A stretch of DNA of 60,496 bases. Source: Yersinia hibernica (lineage in GTDB: Bacteria; Pseudomonadota; Gammaproteobacteria; Enterobacterales; Enterobacteriaceae). Position 1 is the stretch's first letter. Each line of letters starts with the position of its first letter. The notes under the pieces were generated by a model, which saw only the letters and a list, made by a program, of their open reading frames with translations, did not search any database and was not told the DNA's origin. Positions 54,084 through 60,496 of the stretch are shown one piece after another. The stretch covers positions 1 to 60,496 of the forward strand of contig NZ_CP032488.1 of assembly GCF_004124235.1 (NCBI RefSeq), read 5' to 3'. A program made the translations under genes and the position numbers.

Positions 54084-54106
54084 TATTACACATTTACGTA
54101 TGAATC

Positions 54107-54148
54107 CTTACGCCCCCCCATCTGGGTCCGTTTTCCAAGCGGCCCCCC
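54107..54148 (-). repeat. Degenerate Tn3-type end inside finO
   Basis: On the minus strand GGGGGGCCGCTTGGAAAACG..., ending GCGTAAG. Outer side faces finO. An older insertion that removed the finO 3' end; its partner end is not found. Confidence 0.55.
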
Positions 54149-54710
54149 TAGATGTAGTCGCTATATTCAGCTTCTCTATTGCAAACTGATATTCCTGCTC
54201 ATTCACATGGCCATCAACGATACCTTTAAGGTTATATCGGGGCGCATCCTTCTGGATTTGTGACAAATAATCCGCTGATCGGGTGATGGATTTCAGACAG
54301 CGCCGCAACACTTTACGTGACAACGGTAATTCTCGTTGTTCAATATCGTGATACAAATCCTCACGAATATGAATTTTGAATAATCGTGGCTGCTGGCCAT
54401 CAAAAATATCCGGCCAATACCCCTGCATGAGACTGACTGCTTCATGGTACGGCAGTGTACGCGGCGGTTTCGGTGGCCTGACGCGTTTAGGCTCGCGGAC
54501 GCGAAGCTCGGGCAGGGGTTTTGGAGGAACCGGGAGTTGAACAGCAGTTTCAGTCTCAGGAGCCGTCGTTTTTTTCTTCTTACGCCGGTGAGGGGTGGCT
54601 TCCACCATCATTTTCTTACGCGTTGAACGAACCGGTATCTCGCGGGTTTTATCCTGATGTTCAGGGGGGGATTGACGCTTTAGCGTTAATATTTTGCGTT
54701 CACCGCTCAT
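54108..54710 (-). CDS. finO: FinO fertility-inhibition RNA chaperone, C-terminus replaced
   Basis: 200 residues from the ATG at 54710 (AGGAGACAGTG in front). Basic, disordered N-terminus (STRKKMMVEATPHRRKKKK), then the ProQ/FinO core (HEAVSLMQGYWPDIFDGQQP, IEQRELPLSRKVLRRCLKSI, RYNLKGIVDGHV). The last 11 or so residues (RGAAWKTDPDGGA) come from a Tn3-type end, so some 10-30 native residues are lost. FinO normally stabilises FinP against traJ. With tra genes missing here it has no obvious target except other F-like plasmids. Confidence 0.88.
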   Translation of the reverse strand: MSGERKILTLKRQSPPEHQDKTREIPVRSTRKKMMVEATPHRRKKKKTTAPETETAVQLPVPPKPLPELRVREPKRVRPPKPPRTLPYHEAVSLMQGYWPDIFDGQQPRLFKIHIREDLYHDIEQRELPLSRKVLRRCLKSITRSADYLSQIQKDAPRYNLKGIVDGHVNEQEYQFAIEKLNIATTSRGAAWKTDPDGGA

Positions 54711-55458
54711 CACTGTCTCCTGATATTGCCCTAGTAACACCTTGTTTTGGTTCACAGTATACCGCAATCAGCACCAATCCTCATGCACGCAGTGCATAGA
54801 AAGCGGCACACGGAAGTGACATGTTTCCCGAAATTGAACCGCTGAAGCCCGGCAACGCCGGTGTGGATCATCAGAGATCTTGATAACCCTCCCGCCCTGT
54901 TGAGCCAGACAGGCTGACAAACAATGTTGTGGTGACACTGCAAATAATCCCGGTGAGCGGTCAGTGCGGCGCATAGCGACGCGCTGAGCGTGATTTCCGG
55001 GACCTTAGCGGTTGGCACGCAAAGCGTGACGAACGCTTAGGTTTGCAATAGCACGGTTCCTTTGCCCGACGTGAGTCGGGAGCTACCTATTAATCATGTC
55101 GTATTTCCTAGATGCTGGGGAGTTCATTTGCCCTGAGCAACGCGAGGGGAGCTACTTTAGAGAGCAGGCTTTAGCCGCTCGAAAAGTACTCCTCTTTTTA
55201 GAGGCTTATTTTGTTCAGGAATAACGTTCGAAATTAAGGATATTTATCAAACAGGTTACGAAGTTAATAACATTGATTCGAAGTTAAGCGTACAGATATT
55301 CAGCACTCTCGGCATTGCGCCAATATCGCTCATGAATTCGGGGGAATAATGCAGAATGGGACGTGACCTGGCAGCTAAATACCCCCCGTTTTATACCGGC
55401 AAACCAACACAAAAACCGCGCCAGGCACGGTAAGGTTCAGAATGTGGGAATCGTGGGG
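54711..55458. other. Origin region (oriR-like) downstream of repA
   Basis: 748 bp without a gene directly after repA in its reading direction, where CIS and oriR lie in RepFIIA replicons. It shows hairpins (CACGCAAAGCGTG near 55015, CCCGACGTGAGTCGGG near 55056), repeated TTCGAAGTTAA/TTCGAAATTAA motifs (55225-55275) and an AT-rich part at 55195-55280. No perfect DnaA box was seen. Confidence 0.6.
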
Positions 55459-56550
55459 CTAGATTATGCCAGCACGCTCAAGCAGCTGTCGGTAATAGGT
55501 TTCAGGAGCACTGTGTTTAAGGCCAGGCTGCTCTTTCTGTAACGCCTGTTCTTGCATCATAACGTCATGTGTCATGACCGCCCCACTGGTTGACCATTTA
55601 ACATACGCCTGATAATACGGGTTTTGCCGTTGATGCTTCGCCTTGGCCAAGCTGCGGATCTTTTGCTGTGTCTCATCCAGTATCAAATCGAGTCGTTGAG
55701 ACTCGTCACGTTCGAGTGTTTCCAGTCCGCGCTCCAGTACATCGACTTTGGCCTGTTTCTCTTTCGCCAGATCAGGACTCACCACCCACCGCTTGATCTG
55801 CTTTAAGCGATTTCGCAGTGAATGTTTGTCTGTCAAATCAATACCGATACGCTCAACACGCAACAGATGCCGTTCATATTTCTGACGCAAACTTTCCGTT
55901 AACCCGTTTTTTATCGCCCATGTCTTAAACTGGCCCAGCCAATGGCGGATCTCTTCAACGGCAATGCCTCTGGAAATGAAGAACTTCTCCGTCAGCCACA
56001 ACCGCAGCGGCTTGTTCTGGCCACTGTCCGTGTCTTTACCGTGAAGCGCTATCACGTAGCCCAGCTGTTCTTGCACAGATAACGCATGCAAAGGACTGTC
56101 GTACGCTTTGCGGCCGTTATCATAAACATGCAACATCCCCATCGAGGCCGCTATTTGCTCAAACGGGGCCATGATCTCGAACGGATAGTCACTGTCCGGG
56201 TTGTAGTCACAATTTGCCGCCAGTGCCATCGAGAGCGCCGTCAGCGCTTCACAGCTTTCCGACCGTGCGGAAATACGCATGGGCTTTGGCAAAAAGTGCG
56301 GATCATGACGTTTGGTGTAGGGCACATAACCCTGACGGCGCAGTTCGATCAGTTCGTGATTACGGTGCCAATTATGGCTACTGAGACGCGCAACCACTTT
56401 AGCGGCCATGCCGCGAGGCACGGTACAAGTCAGTGTAGGCGTGTAGCGCCGATGAATTTTTGATGTCCCTTTGCGCAGAGAGTTTGACTCACCACGACGG
56501 GATATATTTGATATCTCAGCAAAGTTCTGAGAAGAGGCAGTGTTAGCCAA
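55459..56550 (-). CDS. repA: RepA replication initiator (RepFIIA-related)
   Basis: 363 residues from a TTG at 56550 that overlaps the stop of a short leader frame. Core segments CEALTALSMALAANCDYNPD and FEQIAASMGMLHVYDNGRKA fit the IncFII/IncL-type initiator, though longer than RepA1 of R1 (about 285). It acts in cis on the origin just downstream. Synthesis is limited by the antisense RNA at 56616-56706. Confidence 0.85.
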   Translation of the reverse strand: MANTASSQNFAEISNISRRGESNSLRKGTSKIHRRYTPTLTCTVPRGMAAKVVARLSSHNWHRNHELIELRRQGYVPYTKRHDPHFLPKPMRISARSESCEALTALSMALAANCDYNPDSDYPFEIMAPFEQIAASMGMLHVYDNGRKAYDSPLHALSVQEQLGYVIALHGKDTDSGQNKPLRLWLTEKFFISRGIAVEEIRHWLGQFKTWAIKNGLTESLRQKYERHLLRVERIGIDLTDKHSLRNRLKQIKRWVVSPDLAKEKQAKVDVLERGLETLERDESQRLDLILDETQQKIRSLAKAKHQRQNPYYQAYVKWSTSGAVMTHDVMMQEQALQKEQPGLKHSAPETYYRQLLERAGII

Positions 56551-56599
56551 ACCTACCCGTGCTTATGTTGCACGGAAGGAGTTGAATTATTTTTGGCAC
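56543..56599 (-). CDS. Candidate repA leader peptide (tap-like)
   Basis: 18 codons from a GTG with GGGAG nine bases in front, reading VPKIIQLLPCNISTGRFG. Its stop lies 5 bases inside the repA start, the arrangement by which Tap couples translation to repA in RepFIIA replicons. Confidence 0.45.
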   Translation of the reverse strand: MPKIIQLLPCNISTGRFG

Positions 56600-56610
56600 A
56601 ATTCTATACT
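56582..56610 (+). promoter_or_regulatory. Promoter of the antisense copy-control RNA
   Basis: TTGAAT (56582-56587), 17-bp spacer, TATACT (56605-56610). Directed against repA. Confidence 0.75.
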
Positions 56611-56615
56611 CCCTG

Positions 56616-56706
56616 CATAGAGCAACAGCTTCTATACAGTTTTAAGTGGGCCCCGGTAATCTTCTACGTCGCCAAACAGAAGAGATTATCGGGGTTTTTG
56701 CTTTTC
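56616..56706 (+). ncRNA. copA: CopA-type antisense RNA controlling repA
   Basis: About 90 nt. Long terminal hairpin: CCCCGGTAATCTTCT pairs with AGAAGAGATTATCGGGG, with loop GTCGCCAAAC. The CGCCAAA loop is the recognition motif of CopA/RNAI in the IncFII and related groups, so the opposite loop in repA mRNA reads GTTTGGCGAC. It ends in TTTTTG. Confidence 0.85.
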
Positions 56707-56829
56707 AGGTTCTGGAGAATATCCTCAACAGGTCCCGTTCCCTGCCACCTTACGGCGTGGCCCACCAAGATATCTTACACGATCAGCAATCTAGCATTAG
56801 ATAAGAAAACTCGCAAGATAGTAAAGACT

Positions 56830-57090
56830 TTACTCCAACAATCCACGTTGAATAAGTTCCTGCTCAATCAACCGTTCGATAAACTGTGCTTGTGTTAAAC
56901 CATCTTCTTCGCAAACACTTATCATTCGATCTTTCAATGGATTTCGAATATAAACTTTCACTTCTTTATGCGTTACACGTTTTCTTGCGATGGCAGCCAA
57001 CTGTTTTTCAGTTGCTGTCATTGGATTACCCTTACGATAAGTCCGTTTTGCTTTCGATGAGGAAGTAACTGCATCTGCTATTTGTGACAT
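56830..57090 (-). CDS. copB: CopB (RepA2) copy-number repressor
   Basis: 86 residues, the length and pattern of R1 CopB ([52 protein letters not shown]). Represses the repA promoter just downstream. Together with the antisense RNA it confirms a RepFIIA-type replicon. Confidence 0.92.
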   Translation of the reverse strand: MSQIADAVTSSSKAKRTYRKGNPMTATEKQLAAIARKRVTHKEVKVYIRNPLKDRMISVCEEDGLTQAQFIERLIEQELIQRGLLE

Positions 57091-57235
57091 CTTTACCTCC
57101 TCAAGGATCTAAAAAGGATCGATTAGGCAAAGATTACTACAATTTCTGGACGTTGGCAGTAAATGATCGTGATCCGCTGCTCATGTTGGCGCATAAGCAT
57201 TCACGGTATGCAAATCAATAAGGTTGAAAAAAGAG
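57091..57235. other. Spacer with the copB promoter
   Basis: 145 bp without a gene; ribosome site CTTGAGGAGGTAAAG for copB is clear at its left edge. Confidence 0.4.
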
Positions 57236-57748
57236 TCAGTAGTGAGCGTTAAGTGGCACTCCCTCAGCCCATAAGCGCTCAAACTCCTGCTGATAGGCCT
57301 GGCTAATGGCACGCTCACCGCGTATCACGACGACATTCTCGGCATTGCGCGTAAAGGCTGAATGCGTGTAGTTCAGGGAGCCGGTTTGCACAGTCTCACC
57401 GTCAATCAGCGCGAATTTGGAATGCTGAATGGCATAGCGATCGTTCAAACGAACCGGCACACCTTGATTAGCCAAAAACGTCACAGCACTGTAGCGTTTA
57501 CTGGCTGATTGTTTATCAGCCAGAACTCGGACACTAACCCCGCGCCGCTTTGCCGCCAGTAGCACTTTGGCCACCTGTTGACTGGTAAAGGCATACGCGG
57601 CGAGGTCAATTGATACTGTTGCCTGGCTTAACGTCTTCAATACCAAGGGTTCAGCGCCACCATCCGGTGAAAAGCCCACCTGTACCTCGGCATACGCCAG
57701 TGAGGGGCAAACAAGCAATGGCACGATGAGGGCAAAAAGTGTTTTCAT
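57236..57748 (-). CDS. nuc: Secreted PLD-family endonuclease Nuc
   Basis: 170 residues with a signal peptide (LFALIVPLLVCPSLAYA). One HKD motif (IQHSKFALIDGETVQTGSLN) and the family segment VLADKQSASKRYSAVTFL. It matches the Nuc endonuclease of IncN and related plasmids, a periplasmic dimeric nuclease. The start overlaps the traI remnant stop as TAATG. Confidence 0.93.
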   Translation of the reverse strand: MKTLFALIVPLLVCPSLAYAEVQVGFSPDGGAEPLVLKTLSQATVSIDLAAYAFTSQQVAKVLLAAKRRGVSVRVLADKQSASKRYSAVTFLANQGVPVRLNDRYAIQHSKFALIDGETVQTGSLNYTHSAFTRNAENVVVIRGERAISQAYQQEFERLWAEGVPLNAHY

Positions 57749-58718
57749 TACGATTCTCCCAGGATTTTCTCTTTGACGATCTCCCGCTCCAGCTGTTGCA
57801 ACGCCTGCTGTTGCTGATGTTGTCGCTCGAGATGCGTTTCCTGTTCCGTATGCTGTTGTTGCTGTTGTGTCCCCACCTGTTTTTCCTGTTGTATCTCACG
57901 AGCCAGCTGTTTTTCAGCCTTCATTGTCTGCGGGGTGAGCGTCGATTTATCGGCGTCAGAGGGCATGCCGCGTTGGCGGTCGATTTCAGCTTTTTCAGCC
58001 TGTTCGCGCGCCTGCTCTTGTGGGCTTTTCAAGCTCAGAGGGGCATCGGCGGGCGCCGCGACAGGCGGATTTTCGGGTGATGTCACCGGAAGACTGCCCT
58101 GTGTCGCCGCTTCAACACGGTAGGCCGGTGGCGCTTCTCCTATCTGTACCACCACACCACTCTCAGGTAAGGCGCGAGCGAGGGCTATCGCGGTATCCAC
58201 ATCCGTGGCCAGCTGCGTCTCGCCGTTCTGGCTCTTTTGCAGGACCACAAAACTGCTGTTTTCACTGCCCAGTAAGCGGCCTTTTCCCGCCAATCCTTGC
58301 AGGTAGCCCTCATCATTAAGCCCCACGGCATCGAGCCAGACGCCGCTTTGACGGCCATTCGTATCGTAGGCGGGCCAGGCCACATGCGGGGACGGGTATT
58401 TTTTGCTGCCACTGATAAACCGGGCCTCGCCCTGCTCACTCAGTCCACTGTCTCGCAGCAACGCCCGTCCCAGGCCGTTATCTGCCAACGGCCTTGCCTG
58501 CGACCATAACCGGTTGCCCGTCTGCGTCTGGCGGTCATCATCGGCGTGTAGCACATCATGGGCCGTCTTCCGGCTGCCGGTGCGACTCACGGCCTGTGAC
58601 CATTTCGTCAGGTCGTCGGTATACACTTGGACATGGGATTTCATCCGCGACAAGGCCACATACGCATCGCTGTGACTGGCCAGATATTTTCGCGTGCCGG
58701 TCACACCGGCCAGCACGA
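57748..58718 (-). pseudogene. traI: 3' part of traI (F-type relaxase/helicase)
   Basis: Open from the repeat at 58719 to the stop at 57748. It encodes about 320 residues of the TraI C-terminal region (SHSDAYVALSRMKSHVQVYT with the end of the helicase domain, then DAIALARALPESG-like and a Q/E-rich tail). The relaxase and most of the helicase, some 1,400 residues in full-length TraI, are missing. Not a functional relaxase. Confidence 0.85.
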
Positions 58719-58918
58719 TATCCGACAGGACAGAGACACACTTGTGGGGCTCTGCGGAAGCTGGACTGCGCCACCGGCGCGGGACCGCTGAAGTGCAGGC
58801 GACGACTCGACCGTTTACGGGCGGGGAGCCTTTTGGGGGCCATCAGGTACAGGTTTGTCATGTTTTTTGGCTTGGTCGTCGTCTAAAACGCACGATTAAA
58901 AAGTGAATGAAGAGGCTA
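58719..58918. repeat. Leading-region long repeat, copy 3 (200 bp)
   Basis: Matches 17481-17680 and 21905-22104 without gaps and with about six differences. It fuses directly to the traI remnant at its left edge, so recombination between repeat copies, or between a copy and traI, probably deleted the tra region and oriT. Confidence 0.8.
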
Positions 58919-59033
58919 AATCGCACTCAAATGGGGAGTATTGATAAACAAATAAAATGTATGCGGAATAGAAAGCGATAATGTCAAAGAAGGAGAAAGC
59001 AGAAAATTCAAAGGTAAATTTTGTGGTGAAATA
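58919..59033. other. Spacer between repeat copy 3 and transposon A
   Basis: 115 bp, AT-rich, no gene; ends in the AAATA target duplication. Confidence 0.5.
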
Positions 59034-59071
59034 GGGGTTCTACGCCGGAACCCCAGATTTTTCCGTCATCT
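59034..59071 (+). repeat. Transposon A terminal inverted repeat, left
   Basis: Begins GGGGTTCTACGCCGGAA at 59034. It overlaps the last codons of tnpA. The flanking AAATA at 59029-59033 is one half of the target duplication. Confidence 0.88.
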
Positions 59072-60496
59072 CAGTTTCAGCCCGGCAACCAGCGCATCCA
59101 GGTCAATAATCTCATTGTTGCTCTGGAAGATGTAATGCCCGTTCAGCAAAATATGCTGCCAGGCCACCGGTGATATCCGGGGCAGAGCCTCAATGCCTTT
59201 GGTGTTATCTTCCGTTTCCAGTCGTTCCAGCAATCGAGACAGGATCGCGGAGTTGTAGTAAACGATCGCGTTGCAGATCAACCGCCCACACTGATTACTG
59301 ATTTCCGTTTCAATGTCATTTTTCCCGGTTAACTCTTTCTTTCCGCCGACTTTGGCTACCGCGGCGCGTAGCTGGTGATAAGATTCAACCCGGTTCTGAG
59401 AACGACGGATATTGCGTTCCAGCTGCGGATCCCGCAGATACTTTAGCGTGTAAATACTGCGAACCAGCCGGTCATATGCAAATACCGCCTGTCTTGTCGG
59501 GTTGGTTGTTGTGTACGTACACAGTTTGCGGATCAGCGTTCCCTGCGTCATTTCTTTCAGCCCCAGCGTGGCGACAATGCGGTCGAGGTTGCTTTTTTCA
59601 CGGATGATAAGGTTCAGGTCAATCTGTCCAGCGGGTTGAATCAGGCATTTTTTATAGGCCGATGGGTCTCGGGTGCAGTACAACTCCTGTAGCTGCCTGT
59701 TCAAATCCGTAAAATGAGGTTCAAAGCGCAGGCCAAACCAGTGCAGGATTGCAAAGTTGGCTTTGTTGATGCTGTGCATGTCCCCGGTGATGGCCGTGGG
59801 TTTAACCTCTGAAGTGTTGCGGTAACAGATATCAAAGACATGGTGGCCTTCGTAGTCGTTTGTGCCAATCAGGTATCCGTTGATCGGGATGTGGTTACAT
59901 AACAGCGTGTAGGCCACCATGCCTTTACCGCGGCCGAAGTATTTACGCGAATGCCGGGCTTTTACTGTCGGTCGTTCAACGCCAAATTTTTGTCCGTCAA
60001 CGGCCCCATAAAGCGTTCCCGGATCAAACGAATAGAGCGGGAAAATCGGCAGTGCCTCTATGGCATCGGTGATGCAGTCATTGGCAGTGAGCAGCGATGC
60101 CAGCCGAAGATACTGCTCATACGTGGTTTCCAGCACATGAAACGGAATATCGCTGGTTCGCGCCATCACATGGTTACCATGATTCATCGCCTGAGCAACG
60201 ATGACAGCCATCAGGCTGTCTGCATCAACTTCGTTTTTGGCATATCGAGGCTGCAGCGGTTTCATGGCGGGCAGAAACCGGCAGTGCTCGTTAACAAAGC
60301 GGAAAACGTCGGTTACATCGCAGAATGGCAGTTGTTCATAAAAACTCTTCTCCTGCGCTTTATGACGACTGACCACGGATTTATGCCAGGTCAATTTCTG
60401 CGTTTGTTGATCGTATTCCAGATGTTTCAGTTTCCCCTGTTTTAGTTCGCGGTTAAACGCTTTCCATTGCCGATGCAGTTCGGACTCCAGCGCCTT
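59066..60496 (-). CDS. tnpA: Tn3-family transposase TnpA, C-terminal 476 residues plus stop
   Basis: This is the catalytic half of the gene that begins at 1599. The DDE residues are visible in their usual contexts: Asp in AVDGQKFG, Asp in ITGDMHSINKANF, and Glu in NRVESYHQLRAAVA. The stop codon lies inside the 38-bp terminal repeat at 59034-59071, as in many Tn3 elements. An ATG begins an internal open frame at 60394, but that is not a real start: the frame is open upstream to 60496 and joins the N-terminal half. Confidence 0.93.
   Translation of the reverse strand, partial: KALESELHRQWKAFNRELKQGKLKHLEYDQQTQKLTWHKSVVSRHKAQEKSFYEQLPFCDVTDVFRFVNEHCRFLPAMKPLQPRYAKNEVDADSLMAVIVAQAMNHGNHVMARTSDIPFHVLETTYEQYLRLASLLTANDCITDAIEALPIFPLYSFDPGTLYGAVDGQKFGVERPTVKARHSRKYFGRGKGMVAYTLLCNHIPINGYLIGTNDYEGHHVFDICYRNTSEVKPTAITGDMHSINKANFAILHWFGLRFEPHFTDLNRQLQELYCTRDPSAYKKCLIQPAGQIDLNLIIREKSNLDRIVATLGLKEMTQGTLIRKLCTYTTTNPTRQAVFAYDRLVRSIYTLKYLRDPQLERNIRRSQNRVESYHQLRAAVAKVGGKKELTGKNDIETEISNQCGRLICNAIVYYNSAILSRLLERLETEDNTKGIEALPRISPVAWQHILLNGHYIFQSNNEIIDLDALVAGLKLR

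Larger units (their letters stand above)
59034..60496 (-). mobile_element. Transposon A, left part (Tn3 family; continues at base 1)
   Basis: The left end of a 16,556-bp Tn3-family transposon that crosses the window ends. The outer GGGG is at 59034-59037 and the 38-bp repeat ends near 59071. The five bases before it (59029-59033) are AAATA, identical to the five bases after the other end at 15093. This part holds the end and the catalytic half of tnpA. Confidence 0.88.

Noticed and set aside
1..60496. tRNA, rRNA or prophage genes
   Set aside because: No tRNA or rRNA sequence and no phage structural genes were recognised on either strand.

Overview
The window reads as one complete circular plasmid of 60,496 bp from a gram-negative enterobacterium (Enterobacterales). 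The species cannot be fixed from the sequence. A Tn3-family transposase gene is cut by the window ends: its first 533 codons run from 1599 down to 1, and its remaining 477 codons run from 60496 down to 59066 in the same frame. The backbone is RepFIIA/F-like: repA with a CopA-type antisense RNA and copB, finO, a TraI remnant, nuc, and an F-like leading region (psiB, psiA, a large ParB-domain protein, and three long repeats resembling single-strand promoters). It also carries umuDC with an SOS box, a ParM/StbB locus, a ParA locus and an Rpn nuclease. Almost all conjugation genes are gone, so at most it could be mobilised.

Layout. (1) Transposon A runs from 59034 through the window ends to 15093 (16,556 bp). 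It is a Tn3-family unit with 38-bp ends and a matching 5-bp target duplication AAATA. Its cargo is a split adhesin operon resembling Salmonella ZirT/ZirU/ZirS, a diversity-generating retroelement (DGR) aimed at the adhesin tip, and a NACHT-type NTPase paired with a RelA/SpoT-type synthetase. Two identical IS1-family copies bracket the adhesin/DGR block. (2) 15094-30699 is leading region, SOS mutagenesis, two partition loci, a serine recombinase and rpn. (3) 31809-54083 is a 22.3-kb block bounded by Tn3-type ends and TATTA repeats. It holds a type III toxin-antitoxin locus, an IS6-family element, a chaperone-usher fimbrial cluster with three subunit genes, a complete cadmium/lead-resistance Tn3 transposon (40333-47975, target duplication GTGTA) nested in that cluster, and arsRDABC. 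(4) 54084-59033 is finO (3' end lost), the origin region, repA/copA/copB, nuc, the traI 3' end and the third leading-region repeat.

The main find is the DGR. A 132-bp template repeat (10242-10373) matches the 3' end of a secreted C-type-lectin-like protein gene (9290-9421) without gaps. Of 20 mismatches, 19 fall at template adenines. A reverse transcriptase with DGR hallmarks and a MutS-N-like accessory protein sit beside it. The target is the last gene of the ZirTSU-like set, so the system looks like a transposon-borne surface adhesin whose tip can be hypervaried. The reverse transcriptase faces against the template and its 5' end has been cut by IS1, so current activity is uncertain.

The second find is the NACHT NTPase plus RelA/SpoT pair, a plausible defence or abortive-infection module whose NTPase has lost its 5' part, including the first Walker A glycine, to IS1.
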